Shown: positions 52,373 through 61,797, counted from the first letter of the stretch. The stretch is 64,000 nucleotides of DNA from QHXM01 sp032160165 (GCA_032160165.1 JAVHWA010000155.1:1-64000); one strand, 5' to 3'. Numbers and translations are program-made. The notes: generated from the letters alone by a model not told the origin.

Positions 52373-53854
52373 TTACTTCTCCGGAGCAGGCGTCGGCCCT
52401 GAAGAGACCGCGATCTTCTGTCGAAGCTCCGCCAGACGCTTGGTCGACCAATCATGCACACGGCCAAGACTTGCGTTGATGCGAATGTAGGATTCCATCG
52501 CGGCTGCCGCAGCCACGAGGTTTCCTTGTTTCTCTCGCACGCGGCTCAGATCCAGCAGGAATTGCGGATTCGCATCACCGAAGGCAGCGATGGCATTCTC
52601 GAACGCTTCGGCCGCGCGATCAAGCTGGCCGAGCGCCTCATATTGTCGCCCGATATGATAATAGGCGATCGGATAGCGCGCGCCTTCGCGGCCGACCAGC
52701 GTCGCCAGGACAGCAACCGCTTCGTCGTATCGCTTCAACGCGGTCAGCACAAAGCTGAGTTCCAAATTGGCCGGAGGGAAGTAGCCGTCATTTCGCGACA
52801 ACACTCGACCATAAAGCGTGATTGCCTCTTCGTTACGCGCGTCTTCGCGGGCCGCTCGCGCGCTCTGAAGCAAATCATATGTCTGCTGATCCACCGTGAG
52901 ATGACGCGGCGCCGGAGAACTATGCTTATCATTTCCAGACTTCGTCGACCCTGAGCTGGATGTTGCCGAAGCACCTGGGTCTTTTGTAGAAGATGTTTCC
53001 GCGCCGGTCTCGCCGCCGAAAAGGATCTCGCGTCGAGCAGCAGTCAGTTCCGGGCTCGAACCTCGCCGTGAGATAAAAGCGTCGAGGATGCCAAGGCCAC
53101 GTTGAGCATTACCCTCCTCGGCATAAGCCCTGGCCAGCGCGATGGCCGCGTCGGCATGGTCCGGCTGTACGATCAGAGCTCGACTCCACTCGCGGATCGC
53201 CATATCTGCTTCACCCCGCATCGAATAGACGCGTCCGAGATTGTAGCTGGCCTCAGCATAGCGAGAATCCTCCAGCCGCAACGCGGAAATGAATGATTCC
53301 TGCGCCTCATCCCAATGACTTTGTTTCAGAAGCAGCACGCCCAGATTATTCAGGGCGCGAGCGTAGTTGCCGTGCCGTTGCTTGATCGCCTTGCGATAGG
53401 ATTCGATCGCGCTGTCGGTGTCCCCTAAACGCGCGAGGGCGTTTCCAATATTGTAGAAGCCTATCGGATCCAGCCTTTCCTCGTGCGACATCGATCGAAG
53501 CTCGTTGATTGCCTCAGACTTCTTGTTGAGCGCGACCAAATAGTCGACCAACGTTCTGCGCAGTCGCGTTCGCTCGCCTTCCGTCTTCGCACTTGCGATT
53601 TGATCGCGCAGAGCGGCTAGCCGATCCACCACAGGCGCGCCAGTATCCTGTGCCGTCGACTTTGTGGCTGTCGAATCGTCACCGTCGGGTTCAGCGCTCG
53701 ATTCGGCCGCGCGTGCGGAACTCTTATCTTGAGGTGCCGGCACCGTCGGCTTGGCATCATTCGAGGCCGGCTTATTGGCAGGTTGAGTCTGTGCAAGCGT
53801 TGAGATCACACAGAAGAGGAGCACAAAGATCGCTCCCATCAAATGAGGTGACAT
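52373..53854 (-). CDS. Secreted TPR protein
   Basis: From ATG 53854 (GGGGAGATCAG upstream) 493 residues: signal peptide (about 1-22, GAIFVLLFCVISTLAQ), low-complexity Pro/Ser/Asp/Ala region (about 23-70), then two blocks of TPR units (about 105-290 and 345-480; FYNIGNALARLGDTDSAIES, LNNLGVLLLKQSHWDEAQES, SYNLGRVYSMRGEADMAIRE, YYHIGRQYEALGQLDRAAEA), with a second linker at about 292-330 rich in Ser/Thr/Gly. In the same orientation as the EPS cluster. Role unknown. Confidence 0.8.
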   Translation of the reverse strand: MSPHLMGAIFVLLFCVISTLAQTQPANKPASNDAKPTVPAPQDKSSARAAESSAEPDGDDSTATKSTAQDTGAPVVDRLAALRDQIASAKTEGERTRLRRTLVDYLVALNKKSEAINELRSMSHEERLDPIGFYNIGNALARLGDTDSAIESYRKAIKQRHGNYARALNNLGVLLLKQSHWDEAQESFISALRLEDSRYAEASYNLGRVYSMRGEADMAIREWSRALIVQPDHADAAIALARAYAEEGNAQRGLGILDAFISRRGSSPELTAARREILFGGETGAETSSTKDPGASATSSSGSTKSGNDKHSSPAPRHLTVDQQTYDLLQSARAAREDARNEEAITLYGRVLSRNDGYFPPANLELSFVLTALKRYDEAVAVLATLVGREGARYPIAYYHIGRQYEALGQLDRAAEAFENAIAAFGDANPQFLLDLSRVREKQGNLVAAAAAMESYIRINASLGRVHDWSTKRLAELRQKIAVSSGPTPAPEK

Positions 53855-53995
53855 CTGATCTCCCCGCCGGCAACTATCCGCTCGCATGATGTTGGAGATG
53901 GGCGATGAGGGATTGTGAGCTTGCATTGATTCCTCCGAGACCGGCGCTTAGGGAAGACGACGCGCCCCTACGCTCGACGGTTTCCTTCAACGTTT

Positions 53996-55117
53996 CTATT
54001 TTTGTTTAAGCGAAGGTCGCTGGGTAGATGGGGCGTCGGATGTGTAAGCGAGGATGGTTCCGCCGAAACCCACTGCCCAACCTCGCGCGCGGCCAACAAA
54101 ATATAATCGTTCGAGCGCGTGTGTGGTGCCGCTCGGTTCAAGTGCCCAACGAAAACCGCCGTCAACAGTGTGAAGCAACGTGCCGCCTGCACCGACGACC
54201 CATCCTTCAGCCGGACTAACGAACTTCACATCGTAAAAATCCGAGGCCACATTTGAGATCTGCGGGGCCCACGTTCGTCCGCCGTCCCGAGTGGCGAAGA
54301 TGCGGCCTTCGGTGCCGACGGCCCACCCAAGTCTGGCGTCAACAAACGACGCGGCTGTGAATCGCACCCGGGGGGCAAGCCCTAAGCCGGAAACGGGTTC
54401 GGGCCCAGTGAGCCGGCCGGTACTCCAGGTCGCGCCGCCGTCTGAGGTCTGCAAAACAGTTCCGCCTGTGCCGACCAGCCAGCCCTGTTTACCGTTGAGA
54501 AACGAGCCTCCAAGCAGGAGGTTTCGCGTCGGCACGCGTTGTCGTTCCCAGTTTGCTCCGCCGTCGCGGGTCGTGAATAGCGTGCCCGCTTCTCCGAACG
54601 CCCAGGCACGTCCTTCGGCCGTGAAGAGCGCGCGAACCAGACGAACATCCGTATCGTTACCGATTATGTTGACCTTGTTCCAGGTGGTCCCGCCATCGGT
54701 GGTGCGCATTAGGAACGTTCGCGGCTCATCGTTGGTTTTCAGATCGTAGATGCTTCGCTCGCAGACTAACCAACCGGTCTTCTCATCTGAAAAGTAAACA
54801 TCTCGCAGGCCATCGTTCGTGGGACGGCCCTCAACATGCCACTTCTTTCCGCCGTCGGTGGTGGACAGAAGGACGCCAGTTCCGCCAACAGCCCAGCCTC
54901 GGTCAGCGTCAAGAAAGTAAACAGCGTGTAGCCAGGAAAGTGAGCCAGAGCGTTGCGGCATCCATGAGCCCGCGGCGGCGGCAGTAAGCAGTTGGCAGTT
55001 GGCAGTGAGCAGGAAGAAAAAAATAGTTGGCAGTAAACAGTTTGCAGTTGGCAGTAGGCGACGCCATCCGTGTCGGCCACTGCCCACTGCCAACCGCCTA
55101 CTGCCTACTGCTTTCAT
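53996..55117 (-). CDS. YCF48-like propeller protein with repeat-encoded N-terminus
   Basis: Photosystem-II-stability-factor-like seven-bladed propeller (YCF48/BNR type), 373 residues, exported. Blade motifs with W-VGxxGxxLxTxDGGxxW: RGWAVGGTGVLLSTTDGGKK, GWLVGTGGTVLQTSDGGATW, GWAVGTEGRIFATRDGGRTW, GWVVGAGGTLLHTVDGGFRW. ATG 55117 overlaps the XRE stop (TCATGA). Residues 3-46, including LLPTANCLLPTIFFFLLTAN, are encoded by a heptamer array and form the only signal-peptide-like segment; a second in-frame ATG (54961) follows it. In this lineage such proteins are usually exported, which supports 55117. Confidence 0.8.
   Translation of the reverse strand: MKAVGSRRLAVGSGRHGWRRLLPTANCLLPTIFFFLLTANCQLLTAAAAGSWMPQRSGSLSWLHAVYFLDADRGWAVGGTGVLLSTTDGGKKWHVEGRPTNDGLRDVYFSDEKTGWLVCERSIYDLKTNDEPRTFLMRTTDGGTTWNKVNIIGNDTDVRLVRALFTAEGRAWAFGEAGTLFTTRDGGANWERQRVPTRNLLLGGSFLNGKQGWLVGTGGTVLQTSDGGATWSTGRLTGPEPVSGLGLAPRVRFTAASFVDARLGWAVGTEGRIFATRDGGRTWAPQISNVASDFYDVKFVSPAEGWVVGAGGTLLHTVDGGFRWALEPSGTTHALERLYFVGRARGWAVGFGGTILAYTSDAPSTQRPSLKQK
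54981..55111. repeat. Inverted heptamer array, GCAGTTG, inside the YCF48 gene
   Basis: Eleven contiguous units at 54981-55057 (GCAGTAA, GCAGTTG twice, GCAGTGA, GCAGGAA, GAAAAAA, ATAGTTG, GCAGTAA, ACAGTTT, GCAGTTG, GCAGTAG) face five at 55077-55111 (CCACTGC twice, CAACCGC, CTACTGC twice). The register is continuous over the array. It is the longest of the set and the only one mostly within a coding sequence. Confidence 0.92.
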
Positions 55118-55575
55118 GAATGTCCGCCGTGAGCGGCGTGTTCCGCAACCTCGGGTGTGTCGCGGCGAGTCGCGGAGAGGTGGCGCAACATTACCAGCAC
55201 CGGCGTCATGTCGCGTCCGAGGACAAACGCCTGTTGCGCCGCTGAAGTAATCGATTGAACAGGCTCGGGGGAGAGTGTTTCCCCGGCACATTGAGCGCAG
55301 ACGTTGTTACCGTAAAGTTTCTTCAGCAACAGGTGAGCGTCTGTTTTCCCAAGCAGTGAAAGAACCTCGCCGGGCGGTACTCTTAGCCCATCCGCCAGCC
55401 GTAAGGCGCTCTCCATATTCACCGTCGAAATCACGGACGATTGGAGCTTGGACAGCAGTCCCTGATCGAAGCCCGTTTGTCGGCAAAAATCCACTTGCTT
55501 AAGGCCGAGGTCCTGGAGCCTTTGGGTTATGAATCTCGCCAGCGGCGTGATCGGATACACAGAGTTCTTGGCCAT
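55114..55575 (-). CDS. XRE-family helix-turn-helix regulator
   Basis: A 153-residue protein with a Cro/C1-type HTH (about 12-72; FITQRLQDLGLKQVDFCRQT, GFDQGLLSKLQSSVISTVNM) and a C-terminal segment with a CxxC pair (NVCAQCAGETL, about 91-101). It precedes, in the same direction, the YCF48 gene (ATGA overlap) and follows the wza-type gene by 10 bases, so it may control the EPS cluster. AAGGAAAGCACG precedes ATG 55575. Confidence 0.85.
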   Translation of the reverse strand: MAKNSVYPITPLARFITQRLQDLGLKQVDFCRQTGFDQGLLSKLQSSVISTVNMESALRLADGLRVPPGEVLSLLGKTDAHLLLKKLYGNNVCAQCAGETLSPEPVQSITSAAQQAFVLGRDMTPVLVMLRHLSATRRDTPEVAEHAAHGGHS

Positions 55576-55585
55576 CGTGCTTTCC

Positions 55586-56431
55586 TTAAAATCCGCCAGT
55601 GAAGATTCGAGCAAAGCTGATGATCGGCACCAGCTTCATGATCTTGTCCAGTATTTTCAGTTTATTACCGGGGACGATGACCTGATCGCCGGGAACAAGA
55701 AAGGCCATCTCCTTTGCGCGGCCTCTTTCGATCTCCTTAACATTGACCACGATCGGTCGCATGTTGCCGTCACCCTTTTGTCGTAAGATGACGACCTTTG
55801 ATTTGTTCCCGGTCTCGAGCACACCACCGGCCATCGCCAACGCCTCGGTAATGCTGTAGCGCCGCGTCATCGTTCTGACCCCCGGCTGGGCGACGTCGCC
55901 TACCACCGAGAAGGTTGCCGATACGGCCTTATCCAACGAAACGGTTACCTGAGGATCGATGATGTATTCGTCCAGGCGTTGCTTAATCATCTCCTGGACC
56001 TCTTCGGTCGTATGGCCTACCACTCGCACGCCTTCGGGGATTAACGGATAACTGATCTTTCCATTGGGCGGCACGATGATATTTGATTTCGAGTAACGAG
56101 GCTGATTGAAGATCTCGATCGAGATCACGTCGTCGGGCCCCAGGTGGTAGCTCGTTAGAAAATTGTTGTAGTAAGGCAGAATCGCGGCTTCCTCTTCTGA
56201 AAGTTGTCCCCGACGTCCGGCCTGCGCTTCAGGAGAGAGGTCGGATGGAACCGCATTGGTGTCGTCCGGTTCGAGTCGATCGGCTGTCTGGGGAGTTGGG
56301 CTTGGGGTTGTCGCCTTTTGCTCTGTCTTCTTTTCCTGCTCTGCCGGGCCCTGCGCCAGGAGAGAAGCGGAAGACATCGCCAACAGGATGACACCCAGAG
56401 CGAACGCCTTGATGTAGTAATTCGTTTTCAT
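55586..56431 (-). CDS. Polysaccharide export protein, Wza/poly-export type
   Basis: Outer-membrane export component, 281 residues. Signal peptide (about 1-27, ALGVILLAMSSASLLAQG), a Pro/Gln linker, the poly-export domain (about 95-180; YHLGPDDVISIEIFNQPRYS, ISYPLIPEGVRVVGHTTEEV) and an SLBB domain (about 190-265; FSVVGDVAQPGVRTMTRRYS, LAMAGGVLETGNKSKVVILR). Shorter than E. coli Wza. GGAGG lies 9 bases before the start, with a two-codon ATG AAA TGA overlapping it. Confidence 0.92.
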   Translation of the reverse strand: MKTNYYIKAFALGVILLAMSSASLLAQGPAEQEKKTEQKATTPSPTPQTADRLEPDDTNAVPSDLSPEAQAGRRGQLSEEEAAILPYYNNFLTSYHLGPDDVISIEIFNQPRYSKSNIIVPPNGKISYPLIPEGVRVVGHTTEEVQEMIKQRLDEYIIDPQVTVSLDKAVSATFSVVGDVAQPGVRTMTRRYSITEALAMAGGVLETGNKSKVVILRQKGDGNMRPIVVNVKEIERGRAKEMAFLVPGDQVIVPGNKLKILDKIMKLVPIISFARIFTGGF

Positions 56432-56461
56432 TTCATCAAACCTCCAAAAATTCGCGATCGC

Positions 56462-57850
56462 TCAGCGAGCACCGCGACCGAACAGAATTGTCTTGATCGT
56501 CTCAAAGAGAATGCCTGCGTCGAGCATCAGGTTCTGATTCTTGATGTAGTAAAGATCGTATTGCAGCTTTTGCCGCGCGTCCTCAATCGATGAGCCGTAC
56601 GGATATTTGATCTGTGCCCATCCGGTCAAACCGGGTGCGATGAGATGTCGCTGGTCGTAGTAGGGAATCTCCTCCGCAAGCTGTGAGACGAAGTGGGGGC
56701 GTTCTGGTCTTGGACCCACGAAATTCATGTCGCCTTTCAGGATGTTCCAGAACTGCGGTATCTCGTCGATACGGATCTTCCTGATTATCTTTCCCACTCG
56801 CGTGACCCGATCATCGGCATCTGAGGCCCAAACCGGTCCGTCCTTTTCGGCATCAACCCGCATCGAGCGAAACTTCATCACCGTAAAATTACGTCCATTG
56901 CGTCCGACTCTTTTCTGCTTGTAAAGCACCGGTCCACGCGATTCGAGCTTGATCAAAAGTGCAGTCAAGAGAGCGATAGGCAGCGAGAGAACGGCGCCGA
57001 TGAACGCGACTAGCCGGTGGAGCGCCAAACGGATGATGGTATTCATCCGCACCTGACGCTTGCGTCCCGAGAAGATGAGCCACGACGGTCGCATCATGTT
57101 GAGATGAACGCGGCCCGTCACTCTTTCATAAAACGAAGCTCCCTCTTCGATCGAGACGTCTCCAGAGAGACTAAGTTGTAAGAGTTCCTCCACAGGGAAC
57201 TGGCCGCGACGCTCGCCCATCGCCACCACAATGCGGTCGACGTTTTCGCGGCGAACGATCTCGCCCAACTCCGAAGTCAAGCCGATGACCCGGGGGTTGA
57301 TCAAGCTTTTCCCCACAAGCTCTGGATTGCTGTCCGCGAAACCGACGATACGAAATCCGGCGTCCGGCCGATTCAAAGCTTCACGCGCCAGCTCGATTGC
57401 CGTCGGGCCTGAGCCCACAATCAGGATGCGCTCGCCGATCTGCGGATGCCCGAGAAACCAGTGGATGATTAGCCGCCATCCGACCATCATCAGGAGCGCG
57501 AGCGGAAGTGAAATCAGCGATACGCCGCGTCCGATCATCAAATGCGGAAAAGCGTAGAAGGCCAGCGCTAATGCGACCCAAGCCAGGCCGAGCGCCTGCA
57601 TCAGTCGCAGGACAAGCTCGCGCCTGTCGTGCATGATGATGAAATCGTAGAGGTCGTATAAATAGAACGAGCTCAAACAGAAAACAGTCGCGAGTCCGGC
57701 TTTGTAAAAGCCGTGCTGCTCGATTAACTCGAACTCTGCGTCGGCTGCTCCCAGCCTCAAATACACCGCTACGATCAGACCGCCGAAAAGCAGCATAGCT
57801 TCGACGATAATCAACAGAATCGTCCGAGCATTGAGGCGATTGGCTCTCAA
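56462..57850 (-). CDS. Polyprenyl glycosylphosphotransferase (priming sugar-phosphate transferase)
   Basis: Starts EPS assembly by transferring a sugar-1-phosphate to undecaprenyl phosphate. 462 residues with four N-terminal TM segments (about 12-115), a CoA-binding-like domain (about 140-230; LIVGSGPTAIELAREAL, VIGLTSELGEIVRRENVDRI) and the bacterial sugar-transferase domain (about 270-460; KRVGRNGRNFTVMKFRSMRV, RKIRIDEIPQFWNILKGDMN, FVGPRPERPHFV). Sugar identity (glucose or galactose) is unknown. The start overlaps the BY-kinase stop by four bases. Confidence 0.94.
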   Translation of the reverse strand: MRANRLNARTILLIIVEAMLLFGGLIVAVYLRLGAADAEFELIEQHGFYKAGLATVFCLSSFYLYDLYDFIIMHDRRELVLRLMQALGLAWVALALAFYAFPHLMIGRGVSLISLPLALLMMVGWRLIIHWFLGHPQIGERILIVGSGPTAIELAREALNRPDAGFRIVGFADSNPELVGKSLINPRVIGLTSELGEIVRRENVDRIVVAMGERRGQFPVEELLQLSLSGDVSIEEGASFYERVTGRVHLNMMRPSWLIFSGRKRQVRMNTIIRLALHRLVAFIGAVLSLPIALLTALLIKLESRGPVLYKQKRVGRNGRNFTVMKFRSMRVDAEKDGPVWASDADDRVTRVGKIIRKIRIDEIPQFWNILKGDMNFVGPRPERPHFVSQLAEEIPYYDQRHLIAPGLTGWAQIKYPYGSSIEDARQKLQYDLYYIKNQNLMLDAGILFETIKTILFGRGAR

Positions 57851-58941
57851 CTGGCGATTATGACCCCCTCTTCATCTTTCACTTCGGCACGAGGCTTGGC
57901 GGGCGCGACCGCCGCCTGACCACGCCGTGAGTAGCGGCGCTGATAATAGTAAGAAGTCTCGTCCAATTGCTCGTCTGTTCGATTGAGTACGACGCCGAGT
58001 ATTCGTTCGCGTGGAAGCTGCTCAAGCAGACGGTCCAAAGCTGCATAGCGAGTCTTCCCCGAACGCACGACGACGAGTGCGCCATCGGCTCGATTGATCA
58101 GGACGTTGGCGTCCGTGAAAATTCCCATCGGTGGAGCATCGATGATGATGTAATCGAACATCGTGCGTAGCTCTGATAGGACCTGCCCAAAGCGCGGCCC
58201 CGAAAGAATCTCGGCCACGTCGTCGCGCGCCGCGCCTCCGGGGAGAAAATGCAGGTTGGCGGGTTGGAGCCGAATGATCGCTTCTTCCAAAGTCGCATCG
58301 CCTGACAGGACCTCCGAAAGTCCAACGGGCGTGTCAATACCCAGGTATTCGCCGGCGCACGGTTGACGCAGGTCGCTGTCGATCAATAGAGCGCTTATGC
58401 CGTCCGTTTGAGCCAGCAGCCACGCGAGATTGAGCGCCGTCAGTGTCTTTCCTTCGGCGACGTTTGAGCTGGTGATCACGAAAGCCTGCATCTTCTTACG
58501 CTCGCCCGCCTGCAATATCCGTGTGCGAAGGCTTCGGTACTGTTCGCAGTAAGCTGAGCGCGGCTGTGTGATCGCCACTAGATGAGGTTCGACGCGCGTT
58601 GCGGAGATGTCCAAAGAGACAAACTCAGCGCGAACGCGCGTCGTCCCAGCAGCGTCCAAAGTTGCCCCAGCAGCACGCGAAGTCTTCACGCCGGAGAGTG
58701 CCGACCCGGTGTGTTCCTCGGTGTGCGCAGTGGACGCTGAATCGTGCGCTGCGTTGCGCGCGAAGAGTGGAGAGCTATCCCATGGATGTGTCTCGCCATT
58801 CTTCGCCGGCGGGACGCCAGCCAGGCCATGCCCGGCGGTCGTACCTTTGCGGCGCGTCGGAGTATCGGTTTTCTTCTTCAGGTTCGTCCCGGTTTCGCGG
58901 GTCGAACTCGCTCGTTTTAATGCGTCGTAAACTCTACCCAT
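57847..58941 (-). CDS. CpsD/CapB-type bacterial tyrosine kinase (BY-kinase)
   Basis: Cytoplasmic kinase that regulates polysaccharide chain length together with a Wzz-type membrane partner. 364 residues with an N-terminal low-complexity extension (about 10-120), Walker A SSNVAEGKT (Lys165), Walker A' LLIDSDLRQ (188-190) and Walker B IIIDAPPMG. Tyrosines cluster near the C-terminus (TSYYYQRRYSRR, 331-337) as autophosphorylation candidates. Separate from the Wzz gene, as in Gram-positive CpsC/CpsD rather than fused Wzc. Confidence 0.92.
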   Translation of the reverse strand: MGRVYDALKRASSTRETGTNLKKKTDTPTRRKGTTAGHGLAGVPPAKNGETHPWDSSPLFARNAAHDSASTAHTEEHTGSALSGVKTSRAAGATLDAAGTTRVRAEFVSLDISATRVEPHLVAITQPRSAYCEQYRSLRTRILQAGERKKMQAFVITSSNVAEGKTLTALNLAWLLAQTDGISALLIDSDLRQPCAGEYLGIDTPVGLSEVLSGDATLEEAIIRLQPANLHFLPGGAARDDVAEILSGPRFGQVLSELRTMFDYIIIDAPPMGIFTDANVLINRADGALVVVRSGKTRYAALDRLLEQLPRERILGVVLNRTDEQLDETSYYYQRRYSRRGQAAVAPAKPRAEVKDEEGVIIAS

Positions 58942-59969
58942 TATCTGTCTCCCATCAGACCCGAACGGCGAAACGCCGCGCCGACTTCATCGGCGCCGGG
59001 CGCGGCCGCACTATTTGAATCTTCACGCGGTGTTGTCGACGAGCCTCCCTCGGCGGATGGCTGGCTTGCGCCGGCGGCCCACAGCTCTGCGCGACCAGCG
59101 GCGGTGAAAATGCGCGCGGGGGCTTCACGCTCTTCGCCCATTTGCCGACCTCGCTCGCCTCTCGGCAGCATGTCGAAGGTGTCGGCGACCTCTTCGATAA
59201 TCGAGCGTCCGATGGTCGATTCGCCTGCCGCGAAGCCGGTCAGCATTGAGTTGTCGCAAAGATTGTTGATCTGCCGTGGAATGCCTTCGGAACATCTGAA
59301 GATGTAGTCGATGGCGCCCGGCGAGAAGATATCAGTCCGTTCCGCCCCGGCAACCAGCAAGCGAGAAGTTATGTAACGCTCCGTCTCTTCCACGTTAGGC
59401 AGCGCCTTGATCTCGCATCGCAGGGCGACTCGTTGTTTGAGCTGGCGAAGCTCCGCATTATTGAGCACGTCCCGCAGTTCAGGTTGGCCGGTGAGAATTA
59501 TCTGCAGCTGCTTGGCGGTGTCTGATTCAAAGTTCGAAAGCAGCCGGATCTCTTCAAGCACGTAAGTGGAAAGTCCCTGAGCTTCGTCGATGATCAGCAC
59601 GGTGCGAAGGCCGCGCGCGTGCCGGGACTCCAGTGTGCGTCCGAGCGCGATCAGCAGGTCTGATTTCGATTCCCATTGCTGGACGTCGAAGAGAGTTGTG
59701 ATGTGCTGATAAAACTCCGGGACAGTCAATCGCGGATTGAAGACATACGCGACAAGCACTGTTCGATCGAGCCGCTGCATCATCCATCGCAGGATTGTTG
59801 TTTTGCCGGTCCCCACCTCACCGGTAACGACGATCAAACCTTTGCCGCTTTCTATCCCATAGTGCAGGTTGGCCATCACCTCGGTGTGCGATGGAGTGAA
59901 ATAGATGAAGCGCGGATCAGGCGTCAGCGCGAATGGCAACTCTTTTAAACCGTAGAATTCTCTGTACAC
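58941..59969 (-). CDS. ExeA-like AAA ATPase of exosortase/EPS clusters
   Basis: A 342-residue ATPase matching the XrtA-associated ATPase pattern: FGLKELPFALTPDPRFIYF-like start (YREFYGLKELPFALTPDPRF), Walker A GEVGTGKTT (50-58; Lys56), Walker B TVLIIDEAQ (128-129), sensor LLSNFESDTAKQLQIILTGQ, and a C-terminal low-complexity tail (about 275-342). Family members sit in PEP-CTERM/exosortase EPS loci, consistent with the PEP-CTERM protein at 24 kb. The stop overlaps the BY-kinase start by one base (TAATG). Confidence 0.9.
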   Translation of the reverse strand: MYREFYGLKELPFALTPDPRFIYFTPSHTEVMANLHYGIESGKGLIVVTGEVGTGKTTILRWMMQRLDRTVLVAYVFNPRLTVPEFYQHITTLFDVQQWESKSDLLIALGRTLESRHARGLRTVLIIDEAQGLSTYVLEEIRLLSNFESDTAKQLQIILTGQPELRDVLNNAELRQLKQRVALRCEIKALPNVEETERYITSRLLVAGAERTDIFSPGAIDYIFRCSEGIPRQINNLCDNSMLTGFAAGESTIGRSIIEEVADTFDMLPRGERGRQMGEEREAPARIFTAAGRAELWAAGASQPSAEGGSSTTPREDSNSAAAPGADEVGAAFRRSGLMGDR

Positions 59970-60072
59970 TTATCGGGTCTCCGCACGGTCAAGGTCAGAA
60001 ATTACTGGCCAGAGTGAGCAAAACGATCAGGGCTACAGGTCGAATCCCCCACTCTGATTGATCAATCGTCGG

Positions 60073-61686
60073 CTAAACAAACCGATCGAAGAAGTGCGAC
60101 TTGGTTAGAACGAAAGCAAGCGCTGGGATGCTAATGATGGTGACGACGAATGCCGCCGCCAGATACTGAAGACGACGACGCGGAATCCTGCGTGCCTCGT
60201 CAGGAGTCAAAAGCTCGGGCAGCGCAATCAACACCGGCAAGCCGGTGTAATGCTCGGCGTCGGTAGTCGTCTGAACCGTCATCAATCTCGGCACTTCAAA
60301 TAGAGCAGCCAGAGCCAGCCCCGCGCCCAATCCGGCAAAGATTCCCAGAAGCATCAGCATCATGCGCTTTGGCGCGACCGGGTTCTCAGGCAAATTTGCG
60401 GCGTCGACCACCTGAATCGACTGACCCTGTTGACTCGAGGTGATGTCCGAGATCGTATTGATCTTCTGTTGTTCCTCGCTCAGCTTGTTGTAGGCTTCCT
60501 GCTTCGATTGGTATTCGCGATCAAGAGTATCCAGGCCGACCTGGACGGCGGGGGTCGCGTTGATCCGCCCCTGGATCGAGCCAATCTGGGAATTGGTGTC
60601 GTCCAGCATTTTTTGCTGTCGCGCGATCTCGCCTTTTAGATATTCACTGTTGTATTTAACTTCGTTGAGGCGGGGATCGATCTGAGCTTCGTACCGTCTT
60701 CGTTTCTCGTCAGCCCGCGCTCGACCGTCATCGAGGGCGGCTTTCATCTTTCCGCGAACGGCATCGATCTCTTCCTGCTTCTTAATCACGTCAGGGTTTG
60801 CCGGCCTGAGAGTGGCCAACATATTTCGCTTCTCGGCTTCGAGTGCGTCTTCCCGCTGCGTGAGCTGAATGTAGTCGGCTGATTTTTTGGGATCGTTGCC
60901 TTCGTCGATGATGTTGTCGATTTCCTGTTGCCGCTGTTTTTGAAGGTCGCCCAGCCGCTGGCTGAGAGTATTCTGCTGGTCGCGCATTCTCCCGATGTCG
61001 GCGATGAGAGACTTCTGATTCTCGTAGAGCCCGGTCAACTGCACACCCAGAGTTTCCGTTCCGGAAGGTAAATTCGGAAGGTTCTCCTTCATAAAATTGA
61101 GCCGTCTTTGCGCTATGTCGTCGAGTTCTCCCTTTAGCTGCGTTCGTTTCGTTTCGAAGAACTCTTTGGTCGCCTGTCCGGACCTGGAACTGTTTTCGGT
61201 CTGCGCATCGATGTACTTGCTCGCCAGTTCGGCAGTCACCAGCTGTGTAACGCGCGGATCTCGCCCGCGAAACTTGATATTGAATCCGTTGGTAACATCG
61301 TTGCGCGTTGTGTTCAGTTCGACCCGAATGTCTTTGCGCACATAGCCCACGATGTCTTCCATGGTCTCGCCGTGCGCGCGCTCTTCTTCGTAAATTCTAT
61401 ATTTCTCTACGAGCGGCTGGAGAGAACTGCGGCTGGTGACGACTTGACTGATGGCAGCCAGCTGTCGAGTCAGCATGTCTTCCGACATGGCGGGCACGAC
61501 AGCCTGGGGGATGTTCGAAGGCTTAACGACGATTAGTGTCGACGACTCGTATACATTCGGCAGTCGCCGAACTACCCAAATGACAGAGGCCGCGATTGCG
61601 ATGGCGGGAAGGATTATCAGCCATTTGCGTTTCCAAATTATCTTCAGGTACTCGCCAGGAGTTCTCTGGCGGAAATGAACACTCAT
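60073..61686 (-). CDS. Polysaccharide chain-length determinant, Wzz/GNVR family
   Basis: Inner-membrane co-polymerase of 537 residues that partners the BY-kinase. N-terminal TM (about 21-41, WLIILPAIAIAASVIWVV), a large periplasmic coiled-coil domain (about 60-420; coiled coil about 170-400), the GNVR-type motif near AYNKLSEEQQKINTISDITS, and C-terminal TM (about 440-460, MLMLLGIFAGLGAGLALAAL). A further hydrophobic segment ends the protein (about 500-525). ATG 61686 has AGGAG eight bases upstream. Confidence 0.93.
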   Translation of the reverse strand: MSVHFRQRTPGEYLKIIWKRKWLIILPAIAIAASVIWVVRRLPNVYESSTLIVVKPSNIPQAVVPAMSEDMLTRQLAAISQVVTSRSSLQPLVEKYRIYEEERAHGETMEDIVGYVRKDIRVELNTTRNDVTNGFNIKFRGRDPRVTQLVTAELASKYIDAQTENSSRSGQATKEFFETKRTQLKGELDDIAQRRLNFMKENLPNLPSGTETLGVQLTGLYENQKSLIADIGRMRDQQNTLSQRLGDLQKQRQQEIDNIIDEGNDPKKSADYIQLTQREDALEAEKRNMLATLRPANPDVIKKQEEIDAVRGKMKAALDDGRARADEKRRRYEAQIDPRLNEVKYNSEYLKGEIARQQKMLDDTNSQIGSIQGRINATPAVQVGLDTLDREYQSKQEAYNKLSEEQQKINTISDITSSQQGQSIQVVDAANLPENPVAPKRMMLMLLGIFAGLGAGLALAALFEVPRLMTVQTTTDAEHYTGLPVLIALPELLTPDEARRIPRRRLQYLAAAFVVTIISIPALAFVLTKSHFFDRFV

Positions 61687-61797
61687 CGTCGGCACTCCTT
61701 ATCGTCTAATACTGTTCGCCAGGTTTCTTTTGACCAGGCCCCCCGGGCAACGACGGGACCTGCGCGAAACTTGGTCAATCTCAATTACTGCATTCAA

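Noticed and set aside
53996..55291. Longer start for the YCF48 gene at 55291
   Set aside because: The first 58 residues are antisense-like composition overlapping the XRE gene, and the ATGA overlap at 55117 is a better start.
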